A stretch of DNA of 64,000 nt from an uncultured Methanolobus sp. (GCF_963665675.1 NZ_OY762426.1:1488001-1552000); one strand, 5' to 3'; counted from the first letter of the stretch, positions 1 to 10,015 are shown. Made by a program: numbers and translations. The notes: a model not told the origin generated them from the sequence alone.

Positions 1-1
1 T

Positions 2-688
2 GCTGAGGTGCTTTCCGGTATCGTACTCGCACAGCTTGTCAAGCCAGGTGCACCAGTATGGTACGGTAGTTCTACCACAACATTCGATCTTAAGAAAGGA
101 ACAGCACCAGTAGGTTCACCAGAACTCGGACTTATCAGTGCAGCTGTTGCAAAACTCGGTCAGTACTACGGTCTGCCAACATTCGTTGCCGGTTCGTAGG
201 CAGATGCCAAGATACCTGATGGCCAGGCTGGTCATGAGAAGACAATGACAACAATTCTTCCATCCTTTGCAGGTGCAAACACCCTGTACGGAGCAGGTAT
301 GCTTGAGCTTGGTATGACATTCTCACTCGAACAGCTCGTTCTTGACAATGACATGATCTCCATGACAAAGAAGGCAATGCAGGGAATCCCTGTAACTGAG
401 GAGACTATGGCAGTTGACTCCATTGACCAGGTTGGTATTGGAAACAACTTCCTTGCACACAAGACAACAAGACAGAACATCGACCTCCCATCCAGCCCAA
501 TGCTCATTGACAGGCTTATGTTCGGAGACTGGGAAATGGCAGGTTCAAAGGATATCGCTACAGTGGCTCATGAAAAAGTCGTTGACATCATGAAGAACCA
601 CGAAGTTGAGCCAATAGACGCAGACCTGCTCAAGGATATGCAGGCAGTCGTTGAGAAGGCTGACAAGGCATTCAGGGACAGCATGTAA
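2..688 (+). CDS. mttB: Trimethylamine methyltransferase MttB, 3' part, with pyrrolysine codon
   Basis: Transfers a methyl group from trimethylamine to the corrinoid protein MttC. The reading frame enters from outside the window and runs through one in-frame TAG at 197-199 to TAA at 686-688. The residues before ([14 protein letters not shown]) and after ([15 protein letters not shown]) the TAG are continuous MttB sequence, so TAG is read as pyrrolysine. About 65 residues precede it and 162 follow; MttB is normally about 495 residues, so roughly the first 270 are missing. mttC follows 17 bp downstream with a strong ribosome site, as in other methanogen mttBC operons. The in-frame TAG makes gene callers split this gene in two; it is not a pseudogene. 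Recognised from family knowledge; no search was run. Confidence 0.95.
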
Positions 689-705
689 ACAAGGAGGTTT
701 AAAAA

Positions 706-1353
706 ATGGCAACAAAAGAAGAGATTATTGCAAAAGCAAAAGCAGCAATTTTAGACTTTGATGAAGATGCAGCAGCAGAAGCAGCTCAGGAAGGTCTTGA
801 CGCAGATGTAGATCCTGTTGATCTTATTCAGGATGGATTCACTGCAGCTATGAACGAAGTTGGTGACCAGTTTGAAGCAGGTACTGTATTCCTTCCACAC
901 GTCATTGCAGCATCAGAAGCAATGAGTGCAGGAGTGGCTGTACTTACACCAGCACTTGAAGCAAAGGGTGCAGAAACAGCAAGTAAGGGAACAATCGTCA
1001 TCGGTACTATTGAGGGAGATATTCACTCAATCGGTAAGGATATTGTTGCAACAATGCTCAAGATAGCCGGTTTCAAGGTTGTAGACCTTGGTAGGGACGT
1101 AGCTATCGGCAAGTATGTAGAAGCTGTGAAAGCAAACAAAGCTGATGTCGTCGGTTCATCTGCTCTTATGACCACAACAATGGTCAGCCAGATACAGATC
1201 GAAGAACAGCTTAAGGAAGCAGGAGTACGCGATTCCGTTAAGACAATGGTCGGCGGTGCACCTGTAACCCAGGACTGGGCAACAAAGATTGGTGCAGACG
1301 TCTATGGCGAAAACGCTACAGATGTAGTTTCCAAGCTTAATGCTATGTTCTGA
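706..1353 (+). CDS. mttC: Trimethylamine corrinoid protein MttC
   Basis: Cobalamin-binding methyl carrier between MttB and MtbA in methanogenesis from trimethylamine. The 215-residue length fits the family. An N-terminal helical cap (about 1-90) is followed by a B12-binding Rossmann domain. The DxHxxG motif is D105-I-H107-S-I-G110, and H107 is the lower axial cobalt ligand. The SALMTTTM and GGAPVTQDWA segments of methylamine corrinoid proteins are present. The start is fixed by AAGGAGG at about 690-696. It is cotranscribed with mttB and followed by three stem-loops before mttP. Confidence 0.96.
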   Translation: MATKEEIIAKAKAAILDFDEDAAAEAAQEGLDADVDPVDLIQDGFTAAMNEVGDQFEAGTVFLPHVIAASEAMSAGVAVLTPALEAKGAETASKGTIVIGTIEGDIHSIGKDIVATMLKIAGFKVVDLGRDVAIGKYVEAVKANKADVVGSSALMTTTMVSQIQIEEQLKEAGVRDSVKTMVGGAPVTQDWATKIGADVYGENATDVVSKLNAMF

Positions 1354-1373
1354 AACCAGAGACAAGCGTTGCG

Positions 1374-1475
1374 GGATGTACTCGATGTACATCCTCACAA
1401 CCCGAAGACAATTTTTGAACTTATTGTCTTCACATAATTGGTGCTAAAGGAATGTGATCATTCCGTTTAAGCACC
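1374..1475 (+). promoter_or_regulatory. Three consecutive stem-loops between mttC and mttP
   Basis: Three perfect or near-perfect inverted repeats lie in series. The first pairs GGATGTAC with GTACATCC (1374-1394). The second pairs GAAGACAAT with ATTGTCTTC (1404-1431). The third, 1440-1475, pairs GGTGCT with AGCACC and internally GGAATG with CATTCC. A T-rich stretch follows near 1530. No promoter is obvious before mttP, so they may be RNA structures that attenuate or stabilise the transcript, letting enzyme and permease be made in different amounts. The role is inferred. Confidence 0.6.
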
Positions 1476-1622
1476 CTCAAAAGAGGATGTCAACTGCAGC
1501 ATGATCGGCGCTGTCAGTTCTCTGTCTTTTTTTGTGTATCATTTCCGGAAAAGCCGGAATCATCAAAATGCCAGTAAATGGCACATTATAGTTATGAAGG
1601 TTTGAAATTGGAGGTATTGACT

Positions 1623-2669
1623 ATGGATTTAAAAGCTTTAAAAAAGCAGGAACACCAGAAGAGGGTCAAGTATGGGTATATGTGGGCGCTCTTCTGTGCG
1701 GTTCTCTGGGGTATGTGGTATATCCCCGGTACAACAGTATGGGTTCTAAACCCATTCGATGAAATGTACGGAGAGATCGCTGCAGGAAGCGGCGATGGTA
1801 TGGCACTTGTAATAGTGGCTGTGCTGATTACAGCATTTAATGCATTAACAGTTATGCTGGCTCTCACCGTCTGGAACGGTGCTCTTGGTAAGTTCGGTGA
1901 AATGAAGAGGACAGTGAAGGAATTCCATCCCTGTTCAAAGTGGTTCTTCCTGGCATCTATTTTCGGTGGCCCAATGGCCATTCTGGGTTCTTTCATCGCC
2001 ATGGGATTTGTTGGCGGTGCTTTTGCAGCGGTTGCAGCTCTTATGTATCCGGTTGTAGGTTCCATTCTTGCTCAGAAGTGGTATGGTGAGAAGATATCAA
2101 AGAGGGCTTATCTTGGTATTGCTTTCATTATTGTAGGTGGTATCACTATATTCGGTGGTGGACTGCTTACTGAACTTGGAAGCGGAAACGTTGCCTGGAT
2201 TGGTTACCTTGGTGGTCTCATGGCAGCAGCCGGATGGGGTATAGAAGGTGCAATCGCAGGAAAGGGTCTTGATATTGCAGAACCTGATGTTGGTCTGACA
2301 CTGAGGTTCCTTGGTGAGAACATCATCTGGTGGATTATTATAGTCCCTATACTGGCAATCGTTGGTTTCCCAATGTTTAAGTATGCACTTATGGCATTTG
2401 AACCACTTACTCTCCTGGTACTTGTGTTTGCAGGTATTACCTTTGGTTTCTGTTACGTTACATGGTATAAGTCCTTCCCGCTTATTGGTGTTGGAAGGGG
2501 TCAGGGAATCGGTAACCTGTACGGTCTGTTCGCTGTAATATTCATCTTCCTTTTCTTTGGAGATGTCCCTGCATGGACCATCCTTCTGGGAGGCGCACTC
2601 TGTCTTGGAGGCAGCACAATCATGTTCTCTGAAGACACCGGCGAAATGGAATCCTTAAGAGGTGACTAA
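1623..2669 (+). CDS. mttP: Trimethylamine permease MttP
   Basis: Integral membrane protein of about 348 residues, presumed to import trimethylamine. About ten hydrophobic segments are visible (for example ALFCAVLWGMWYI, FFLASIFGGPMAILGSFIAM, YLGIAFIIVGGITIF, LFAVIFIFLFFG), with a DMT-like pattern. The ATG at 1623 is preferred over an upstream in-frame start at 1578 because GGAGGT lies just before it (1610-1615) and the protein then starts MDLKALKKQEHQKR. It follows mttBC and its stop nearly abuts the next gene. The transport role rests on the family and position in methylamine clusters. Confidence 0.88.
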   Translation: MDLKALKKQEHQKRVKYGYMWALFCAVLWGMWYIPGTTVWVLNPFDEMYGEIAAGSGDGMALVIVAVLITAFNALTVMLALTVWNGALGKFGEMKRTVKEFHPCSKWFFLASIFGGPMAILGSFIAMGFVGGAFAAVAALMYPVVGSILAQKWYGEKISKRAYLGIAFIIVGGITIFGGGLLTELGSGNVAWIGYLGGLMAAAGWGIEGAIAGKGLDIAEPDVGLTLRFLGENIIWWIIIVPILAIVGFPMFKYALMAFEPLTLLVLVFAGITFGFCYVTWYKSFPLIGVGRGQGIGNLYGLFAVIFIFLFFGDVPAWTILLGGALCLGGSTIMFSEDTGEMESLRGD

Positions 2670-2670
2670 A

Positions 2671-2961
2671 ATGGCAGGAAATCGTCCTATAAAATTCAGA
2701 ATACTTGAGCTGTGCAATGGTGGAAAATGGAATTACGAGATTGTGGAGCAAATCCAGAAAGAGTATGGTCTTCAGGGTGGCTTCCAGAGGGATTCTATAA
2801 ATTTTGATATCATTGAACTCGCATCAGGTGGAATGCTGAAAGATGTAGAGGTCAAAGTTGATGAGGAAGGGATCTACAAGAAAGGCTTCCTTCTGCACAA
2901 GTACGAACTGACAGATTTCGGGAAAGTAAGGGCTGCAGATGCCTGTTTAATGTACGTATAA
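2671..2961 (+). CDS. Small winged-helix-like protein in the mtt cluster
   Basis: A 96-residue protein, one base after the mttP stop, with ribosome site AAGAGGTG at 2656-2663 supporting ATG 2671 over GTG 2662. The sequence KFRILELCNGGKWNYEIVEQ looks like the first helices of a winged helix, and the end (HKYELTDFGKVRAAD) like the wing typical of archaeal PadR/MarR-type regulators. It may be a DNA-binding regulator of methylamine genes or a transport accessory; neither is shown. Its position between a permease and a 49-residue membrane peptide suggests a linked function. Confidence 0.7.
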   Translation: MAGNRPIKFRILELCNGGKWNYEIVEQIQKEYGLQGGFQRDSINFDIIELASGGMLKDVEVKVDEEGIYKKGFLLHKYELTDFGKVRAADACLMYV

Positions 2962-2977
2962 AAGGAGTGAAAAGAAA

Positions 2978-3127
2978 ATGGTACAGACACAAGCTGCAAT
3001 GGAAGCTTACAATGCTTACTGGGTGAACTCACCTTTACCAGCTGCTGATGTTATGTGGATGGTTGCCATCCTTGTAGTAGCATTACTGGCACTGTGGCAG
3101 GCGAGAACATTCGTTTCACAGTTCTGA
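2978..3127 (+). CDS. 49-aa single-span membrane protein ending the mtt cluster
   Basis: A short reading frame with a clear ribosome site (AAAGGAGTGA, 2961-2970), ATG at 2978 and TGA at 3125-3127. It starts MVQTQAAMEAYNAYW and has one membrane helix, VMWMVAILVVALLALW (about 26-41), then a short tail ending FVSQF. It is the last gene of the mttB-mttC-mttP unit. It could be a small subunit of the MttP permease, but I do not recognise the family. Its size means routine annotation would miss it. Confidence 0.7.
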   Translation: MVQTQAAMEAYNAYWVNSPLPAADVMWMVAILVVALLALWQARTFVSQF

Positions 3128-3455
3128 GGAGGAATCTGAAGAATCTTTGATTTAGTTGAGTAGACAGATGTAGTGAGGTTGCAGGATATTATCCCATGGT
3201 CATGCCTGTAACCAATCTGCGTCTGTTCATATTTATCCTATCTACTGCTCGAAGGTTCTGCAAGTCTATATAATAGAAAAATATAAGTACAAGATGTCAT
3301 AGGAATGCATGAGTAACATTTATATAGTGTCTTGTAAGGCAACTTATATATCTATCGTTTAACTATGCAGATTTACCTTCGGGCTATACCCCCAACTTCA
3401 AACCAAAATAAAATAAGAATCGTCTAAAATTATCAAAAATCAATGAGGTGTACAA
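3128..3455 (+). promoter_or_regulatory. Leader and promoter region of mtbC-mtbB
   Basis: 328 bp without a gene. Several archaeal TATA-like boxes are present: CTATATAATAGAAAAATATA around 3267-3286, TTTATATAG at about 3319-3327 and CTTATATATC at about 3342-3351. The string ATAGAAAAATATA also occurs in the mtbA promoter. A long untranslated leader to ATG 3456 is likely, as is usual for methanogen methyltransferase operons. Confidence 0.6.
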
Positions 3456-4100
3456 ATGAGCAATGAAGAAATGTTCAAAGAACTCTCAGACGCTGTTATC
3501 ACATGTAAGAAAGATGTTGTCACAGCAGCAGTTGAGAAGGCAAAAGGCGAAGGCATTCCTGCACCCGAGATCATCGAAAAGGGTCTTGCAGCTGGAATGA
3601 ACGAAGTCGGTGTTCTTTTTGAAAGAGGTAAGTTATTCCTTCCTCACGTAATGATGGCAGCAGGCGCAATGGAAGAAGGTGTCAAACTCCTTGAGGCAGA
3701 CCTTCCAAAAGATGCTGTAAGTAGTAAACTGGGTGTAATCGTAAACGGTACCGTTGAAGGTGACGTACACGATATTGGAAAATCGATCGTATCAACCATG
3801 CTCCAGTCAGCAGGTTTTGAAGTCCATGATATAGGCAGGGACGTTCCACTGCAAAACTTCATCGACAAGATCAATGAGACAAACGCAGACATGGTAGGCC
3901 TTTCCGCACTTATGACAACAACCCTCCAGGGACAGAAGGATGTCATAGAGATGCTCAAGGAACAGGGCATGAGAGATGGCATAAAAGTCATGGTCGGCGG
4001 TGCTCCTGCAACCCAGGCATGGGCTGAAAAGATTGGCGCAGACTGCTATGCTGAGAACGCAAGTGAAGCCGTTGTAAAAGCAAAAGAACTCCTGCTCTAA
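3456..4100 (+). CDS. mtbC: Dimethylamine corrinoid protein MtbC
   Basis: Cobalamin carrier that accepts the methyl group from MtbB and delivers it to MtbA. 214 residues. The B12 motif DxHxxG is D103-V-H105-D-I-G108, and the family segments SALMTTTL and [16 protein letters not shown] are present. It is a paralogue of MttC and MtmC in this window. Ribosome site AATGAGGTG (about 3442-3450) precedes ATG 3456. mtbB follows after 13 bp, and this pairing is the reason for calling it MtbC. Confidence 0.93.
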   Translation: MSNEEMFKELSDAVITCKKDVVTAAVEKAKGEGIPAPEIIEKGLAAGMNEVGVLFERGKLFLPHVMMAAGAMEEGVKLLEADLPKDAVSSKLGVIVNGTVEGDVHDIGKSIVSTMLQSAGFEVHDIGRDVPLQNFIDKINETNADMVGLSALMTTTLQGQKDVIEMLKEQGMRDGIKVMVGGAPATQAWAEKIGADCYAENASEAVVKAKELLL

Positions 4101-4113
4101 GAGAGGGACCAAC

Positions 4114-5517
4114 ATGACAACAGAATATAAGCTAAGAATGGGAGATGGAAAGCGCATCTTCATGACAAAAGAGCAGATTATTGCTGACCTTAAGGAAGGT
4201 ATGGCAGATGCTGCAGATCTCGGTGACATTCCAGACCTTAGTGAGGATGAGATAGACAAGCTTGTTGACATTCTTATCATGCCTTCAAGGATGGTAGGTG
4301 TCGAACAGGGTATGGAAGTTCCTGTAACTCACGATATTGGTACTATCAGAATCGATGGTGACCAGGGTAACAGCGGAGTCGGTATTCCATCCAGCAGGCT
4401 CGTTGGTGCAATGATGCACGAGAGAGCATTCGGTGCTGACACAATGGAACTAGGTCATATCGACTACAGTTACAAGCCTGCAAAGCCTGTAATTTCACAG
4501 GAAATGCAGACAATGGAAGTCTGCCAGCAGAACATGGTTGTTCCACTGCTTTACGGTGCAATGCCAAACATGGGTCTTTATTATACACCAGATGGTCCAT
4601 TTGAGAACCCTGGTGACCTTATGAAGGCATTCAAGATTGATGAAGCAAGGGAGTCCATGGAACACTCTGCAGAGCACCTTACAAGAGATATTGTATGGAT
4701 CATGCAGAGGATGATGGCATCCGGTTCAGACGGTGTTAACTTCGATACTATAGGTGCAGCAGGAGATGGTGACATGTATGCATCACTTCACGCAATCGAG
4801 GCACTTAGAAAGCAGTTCCCTGATATCTACATTGAAGCAGGTATGGCAGGAGAACTCTTGCTCGGTATGCACGGTGAACTTGAATACGATGGTGTCACCC
4901 TTGCAGGACTCTGGCCACACCAGCAGGCTCCACTTGTTGCAAAGGCAGGAGCAAACGTTTTCGGACCTGTTGTAAACACCAACACAAGCAAATCCTCAGC
5001 ATGGAACCTTGGAAGAGCTGTTACATTCATCAAGGCAGCTGTTAAGGCTTCAACACTACCATGCCATGTGAACATGGGAATGGGTGTAGGTAGTATTCCA
5101 ATGCTTGAGACCCCAACAATAGATGCTGTATCAAGAGCTAGCAAGGCGATGGTTGAAATTGCTGGCGTGGACGGTATATAGATAGGGGTCGGCGACCCGA
5201 TGGGTATGCCGATCTCCCACATAATGACCTCCGGAATGAGCGGTATCAGAGCTGCCGGTGACCTTGTTGCAAGAATGGAATTTGCAAAGGGAATGAGAAT
5301 TGGAGAAGCAAAGGATTACGTTGCAAAGAAACTTGACGTAACCACAGATGACCTCAGTGACGAGTATGTAATGAGAGAACTAAGAGAAGAACTGGGTATC
5401 GGGGTCATCACTTCTGTAGCAGGTGCTCCTAAAGGAATTGCAGCTAAGATGAACATTGAGAAACTTCTCGACCTGAACATCAACTGCTGTGACAAATTCA
5501 GGGGACAGTTGAAGTAA
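4114..5517 (+). CDS. mtbB: Dimethylamine methyltransferase MtbB, with pyrrolysine codon
   Basis: Moves a methyl group from dimethylamine to MtbC. The frame is 467 residues with one in-frame TAG at 5179-5181, codon 356, the known pyrrolysine position of MtbB. Coding continues on both sides (VEIAGVDGI, then [13 protein letters not shown]). Length and composition match the MtbB family throughout. The only stop after the TAG is TAA at 5515-5517, followed by a hairpin terminator. Reading the TAG as a stop would cut off the last 111 residues. Confidence 0.96.
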
Positions 5518-5540
5518 ATATCCAAGACTATCAGGTTTGG

Positions 5541-5576
5541 GCTTCACTGTTAGTGAAGCTCATACTTTTTTATTGT
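5541..5576 (+). terminator. Terminator after mtbB
   Basis: Perfect inverted repeat GCTTCACT/AGTGAAGC (5541-5559) followed by TCATACTTTTTTATTG. It lies 23 bp after the mtbB stop and separates mtbCB from mtmCB. Confidence 0.75.
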
Positions 5577-5627
5577 CTTATTTTGGCTAAAACAAAAAAC
5601 ATAAGTAGTAGATTTAGGAGGCTAAAT

Positions 5628-6284
5628 ATGTCAAATCAGGAAATGTTAGACAAACTCAGGGACACAATTGTCACTCAGAATATTAATGGCTGTGCCGAAG
5701 CTACCCAGGAAGCCCTGGACTCCGGTATGACAGCAGTTGAGATCATCAACGATGGTCTTTCACCAGGTATGAAGATAATCGGAGACAAGTTTGAAGCAGC
5801 AGAGGTCTACCTCCCACAGATCATGATGTCTGCAAAAGCAATGAACGCTGCAATGGAAATTCTTGTACCCGTACTTGCAGAAGAAAAAGGAGCAGACGAC
5901 GAAGGTGTCGGTCTTGCTGTCACTTACGTACAGGAAGGCGATATTCACGATATTGGCCACCGTCTTGTAACAACCATGCTTGAAGCAAATGGTTTCAGGA
6001 TAGTTGACATGGGCGTAGATGTACCAAACGACAATATTGTTGAAGAAATTGCAAAACACAAGGGTAAGAAGGTCATCCTCGTTGGTTCAGCACTCATGAC
6101 AACTTCAATGCTCGGGCAGAAGGACACAGTATCCATGCTTGCAGAAGAAGGTCTTAGAGACTCTGTTAAGATCATGTTCGGTGGAGCACCGGTATCTGAC
6201 TCATGGATCGCAGAAATCGGAGCAGATGCAACAGCAGAAAATGCAGCAGATGCTGCTCGTGTAGCACTCGGTCTCATGCAGTAA
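5628..6284 (+). CDS. mtmC: Monomethylamine corrinoid protein MtmC
   Basis: 218-residue cobalamin carrier for MtmB. The DxHxxG motif is D105-I-H107-D-I-G110, and the domain also has SALMTTSM and GGAPVSDSWIAEIGAD. ATG 5628 is chosen over an in-frame start at 5553 because TAGGAGG (about 5615-5621) precedes it and the family starts MSNQEML. mtmB follows after 13 bp. Confidence 0.94.
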   Translation: MSNQEMLDKLRDTIVTQNINGCAEATQEALDSGMTAVEIINDGLSPGMKIIGDKFEAAEVYLPQIMMSAKAMNAAMEILVPVLAEEKGADDEGVGLAVTYVQEGDIHDIGHRLVTTMLEANGFRIVDMGVDVPNDNIVEEIAKHKGKKVILVGSALMTTSMLGQKDTVSMLAEEGLRDSVKIMFGGAPVSDSWIAEIGADATAENAADAARVALGLMQ

Positions 6285-6297
6285 GGGGGCAAATAAT

Positions 6298-7674
6298 ATG
6301 ACATTTTCAAGATCATTAGATTGTTTTGAGTTCTATGAGAGAGCAAAGAAGGGAGAGAAGATGACCCAGGACGACTGGGATCTCATGACAATCCCTATGA
6401 AGGCAATGGAACTTAAGCAAAAATACAACCTTGATTTCAAGAACGAATTCGTTCCAACTGACAAGGACATGATGGAAAACCTCTTTAAAGCAGGTTTTGA
6501 CATGCTTCTTGAGTGCGGTATTTTCTGTACCGACACAAGCCGTGTGGTAAAATACACTGAAGCTGAAATCCTGGACGCTCTCAATAACGTCCAGAAGGAA
6601 TTCACACTCGGTACCGGCAGAGACTCTGTCAGAGTCCAGAAGAGAAATGTTGGTGACAAGAGAAAGCCAATAGTCCAGGGTGGTCCAACAGGTTCCCCAA
6701 TTTCTGAGAACATGTTCATGCCAGTTCACATGAGCTATGCTCTTGAGAAGGAAGTCGACACAATTGTCAACGGTGTCATGATGACAGTCCGTGGCAAACC
6801 ACCAATTCCAAAGAGTCCGTATGAGGTTCTTGCAGCCAAGACCGAGACAAGGCTCATCAAGAATGCAGCCGCAATGGCCGGAAGGCCAGGCATGGGCATA
6901 TAGGGACCAGAGACTTCCCTGTCCGCTCAGGGAAATATCGCTTCAGACTGCGTCGGTGGCCAGGTCTGCAGCGACAGTCACGAAGTATCACAGCTCAATG
7001 AGCTTAAGATCGACCTTGACGCAATCTGCGTAATGGCACATTATCAGGGTAACAGTGACATCATCATGGATGAGCAGATGCCTATCTTTGGTGGCTATGC
7101 CGGCGGCATAGAAGAAACTGCTATCGTTGATATCGCAACCCACATCAATGCATTTGTAATGAGCAATGCAAGCTGGCACCTTGACGGTCCGGTCCACATC
7201 CGCTGGGGATCCACAAACACCCGTGAGACCCTTATGATTGCAGGATGGACATGTGCAACCATCTCCGAGTTCACAGACATTATCTCCGGTAACCAGTACT
7301 ATCCATGTGCAGGTCCATGTACAGAGATGTGTCTGCTTGAAGCTTCAGCTCAGTCTATCACTGACACAGCATCTGGCCGTGAGATTCTCTCCGGTGTTGC
7401 AGCTGCAAAGGGTGTTGTCCAGGACAAGACCACAGGTATGGAAGCCAGGATGATGGGAGAAGTTGCAAGGGCAACCGCAGGAATGGATATTTCTGAGGTT
7501 AACAAGATCCTTGACGCTCTTGTAAGCTCTTACGAGGGCAACTATGCAGAGGCACCAGAGGGCAAGACCTTCCAGGAATGCTACGATGTAGCTACCGTTA
7601 CACCAACCGACGAATACGTCAAGGTATACGACGGTGCACGCAAGAAGCTTGAAGAGTTCGGACTTTCATTCTGA
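6298..7674 (+). CDS. mtmB: Monomethylamine methyltransferase MtmB, with pyrrolysine codon
   Basis: Methylates MtmC with monomethylamine. 458 residues, the standard MtmB length, with TAG at 6901-6903 as codon 202, the position where pyrrolysine was first seen in MtmB. The flanks GRPGMGI and GPETSLSAQG are family-typical. The residues reported around the pyrrolysine pocket are present: E259 in IIMDEQMPIFGG, and Q333 and Y335 in SGNQYYPC. Starts with MTFSRSLDCFEFYERAKKGEKM. Cotranscribed with mtmC and followed by two hairpins. Confidence 0.97.
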
Positions 7675-7689
7675 AATCAATGAATCCCT

Positions 7690-7756
7690 GTGATAACGTA
7701 GTTTATCACTTCCCTAACGAGCTGGCGATTTGTCACCGCCGGCTCACCCAACTTTT
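7690..7756 (+). terminator. Double hairpin terminator after mtmB
   Basis: First stem GTGATAA/TTATCAC (7690-7709). Second, GC-rich stem GAGCTGGCG/CGCCGGCTC (7719-7745), followed by ACCCAACTTTTTAATG. It ends the methylamine island. Confidence 0.75.
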
Positions 7757-7845
7757 TAATGTAACCACACTAGTTTTGTATGTTTCATCATTGAATACAG
7801 TTAATACAAATTGATAATTTTTAATATCAATCTTAAGCATACAAT

Positions 7846-9132
7846 GAGATCATCAAATTAGAATTTTGATTTAAAAGCCTACCTCTTTTTTCAATAAGAC
7901 CTATTTCCCACGCCAAAAAAAATAGCGTTAGCTCCCTCCAAAGATTAAAATAGTATAAATTGGGCAAGTCTTATGCAGGATATTTATACTGTTTACAAAG
8001 GAGTCCTCTTTGAGGACTCCATTCGAAACGATATTGATAAAGAGAATGTATCAGTTTGCCGCTTGCTACATTTTCTTAATATTGATAACATCGCACAGCA
8101 TGTTGAAATAACCATTATTCCAATAAAGACTGGCATTTCAGATATCGTATTTCTTCTATGATAAACCTCACTATTGTCAAATGTTTTAGAGATCTTTCGT
8201 TCAACAAAACAATCTCATCTCTTTCAGAGGAAGAAGCTCTGCTTCTTCATTTCGTTAATGATAGTGGTGATATTTTTTTGCCCACAGGGTCAACACTTCA
8301 TCATTTTGTAAAATACAGATTAGGAACAGAAGGACTTCAACATATTATGAGGATGATTGCTGAGAGAATCATCGGACTCACTAAAGCCAGAGATCTTAAA
8401 ACAGGTTTTACACCCCTTGAAGCTTCCAGATATGACAAACATAGTGATTATCATCCACACTATGGATGCAAAATGGACAAAGCTCACATAACATTGATAG
8501 GAGTTTTTCCATTATACATGACATATACAAATGGATTGGCCAATGATTCCCCAGAACTGGATAAACATATTGATTTCTTAAAGAATTTCAATATTAATAT
8601 TGAGTCTTATGCTTTGGATTCTGGATATGATTCGTTTGAAAATTATGCTGATATATGGTATCACTTGAAAGTGAAAGCAACTATCCCACCCAAATGTAAT
8701 GCAGTAATTAACATGGAAGGGACAATTGAAAGAATTAATTACTGGGTCAACAAGCTGTGGAAAAAAGGTGGTTCGATACACATGCCAATAGCAAAAAAAC
8801 TGGAATTACTATATGAGAATAGAAGACGGAAACAGGTGGGGATGTATCTTAGAAATCAGGCACTGGTAGATGAAAATTTTGAGGAAAAGATTAAGACGAG
8901 ACAACCTATTAAAAGATCAAATAGACCCATCAAAGATAGAGTGACTTTTGATGTGAGAAAAATACGGAAGAATAGCAGGGAACTCTATTTAATAGTACGA
9001 TTTGTAGCATATCAGTTTATGATACTGACGAATTTGCAAAATAAGATTGAGAAGATTGACTTAGCCAGATATTTTTAAGAAAATGCTCATCAAATTAGAA
9101 TAGGGGAAATTATGACCTAATTTGATAATCTC
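7846..9132 (+). mobile_element. Insertion sequence (IS5/IS4-superfamily type), frameshifted
   Basis: About 1.29 kb bounded by near-identical 16-bp terminal inverted repeats: GAGATCATCAAATTAG at 7846-7861 and, on the other strand, GAGATTATCAAATTAG at 9117-9132. It contains one transposase split into two frames. A second copy of the end motif (CATCAAATTAG, about 9088-9098) forms a hairpin with the right end. No convincing target duplication was seen. It sits directly downstream of mtmB. Confidence 0.75.
7973..9078 (+). pseudogene. Frameshifted DDE transposase
   Basis: Frame 1 (7973-8161) gives an N-terminal part (VCRLLHFLNIDNIAQHVE...). Frame 2 (8158-9078, 306 residues) continues the same protein from INLTIVKCFRDLSF. 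The two overlap as ATGA but lie in different frames, and there is no obvious slippery run, so a mutation is more likely than programmed frameshifting. Features of the DDE fold are seen in TPLEASRYDKHSDYHPHYGC, YALDSGYDSFENYADIWYH and the C-terminal VRFVAYQFMILTNLQ. The element is probably inactive. Confidence 0.75.
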
Positions 9133-9156
9133 TACAGAGCCTACGGATTAAAATAA

Positions 9157-9885
9157 CTAGTTAAAACTAGAGATTATATTCTTAATATCCTTTGTATTTT
9201 TTCTAGGTATTGGAACATTTACAGTATAGCTTCTAGGTCCTGTCCGATCAACGAAATCATAGGTTATTGCCAGATGAAAATATGGTTTTTCTTTAAGCTC
9301 TGCGGAATTGAATTTTGACAGTGGAAAGTCCCATGTATGAAATTCTTTATTTAAAAGAACTCCCTTCTCAAGCAAAATAACCTCTCCCACACTTTTTCTT
9401 TTGAGATAGAACAGAATTGAAGGAAAGATGTAACCCATGAAAAAATAAAGCCCATATAAACCTAACATAACCATAAACATGAAAAATTTACCCTCAGGTA
9501 TAAACAGGATAAAAGGAATAAATATGATCGCAGTTACAACTGATAGAAAAATAGCCATTAACCTTCCCTGATTGCTCCGATAATCCTCTTCATGCAATAA
9601 ATAATCCAACCATTCTTCATTCGTGTATTTCCAATGGACAATCATTATTTTCCGATTGATGGCTTCATCCAGAACCTTAATGTTTTTCATAGTTGTCCTA
9701 ATAAAGAATAATGAGGTTAGCACAACAGTTATAGACACCATAATAAACAAACCATCATATGAGTGTATGTCAAAAGTGATATAGCTGTGTAGAGCAAGAA
9801 TTATAAAAAAAAGATCTGCAAAGATCCACTTAAATAAGGCTAGTCTTTGAGGATTTTTAAATTTTGGAATGGCGTCTTGTTCCAT
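9157..9885 (-). CDS. Uncharacterised membrane protein with four predicted membrane helices
   Basis: 242 residues, family not recognised. An N-terminal hydrophilic stretch (MEQDAIPKFKNPQRL) is followed by two membrane helices (IFADLFFIILALHSYI, LFIMVSITVVLTSLFFI), a charged loop, two more helices (IFLSVVTAIIFIPFILFI, FMVMLGLYGLYFFMGYIF), and a cytoplasmic C-terminal domain of about 85 residues with mixed beta pattern, similar to PH-like domains of small archaeal membrane proteins. It lies alone between IS debris, AT-rich. Confidence 0.65.
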   Translation of the reverse strand: MEQDAIPKFKNPQRLALFKWIFADLFFIILALHSYITFDIHSYDGLFIMVSITVVLTSLFFIRTTMKNIKVLDEAINRKIMIVHWKYTNEEWLDYLLHEEDYRSNQGRLMAIFLSVVTAIIFIPFILFIPEGKFFMFMVMLGLYGLYFFMGYIFPSILFYLKRKSVGEVILLEKGVLLNKEFHTWDFPLSKFNSAELKEKPYFHLAITYDFVDRTGPRSYTVNVPIPRKNTKDIKNIISSFN

Positions 9886-10015
9886 ACTATTGTTTCTGAT
9901 ATTTTTATGATTTAAAATATGATTGGTTTATTTTTCTTAGAAAACTAACTTCCTGTTTTATTTACTGGCATATGTTGAAAGGGTAACTACCTTCATTTCT
10001 TCTGGCTTATCAGCT

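Noticed and set aside
197..199. In-frame TAG in mttB as evidence of a pseudogene
   Set aside because: It sits at the known pyrrolysine position and coding continues directly after; the same is true at 5179-5181 and 6901-6903.
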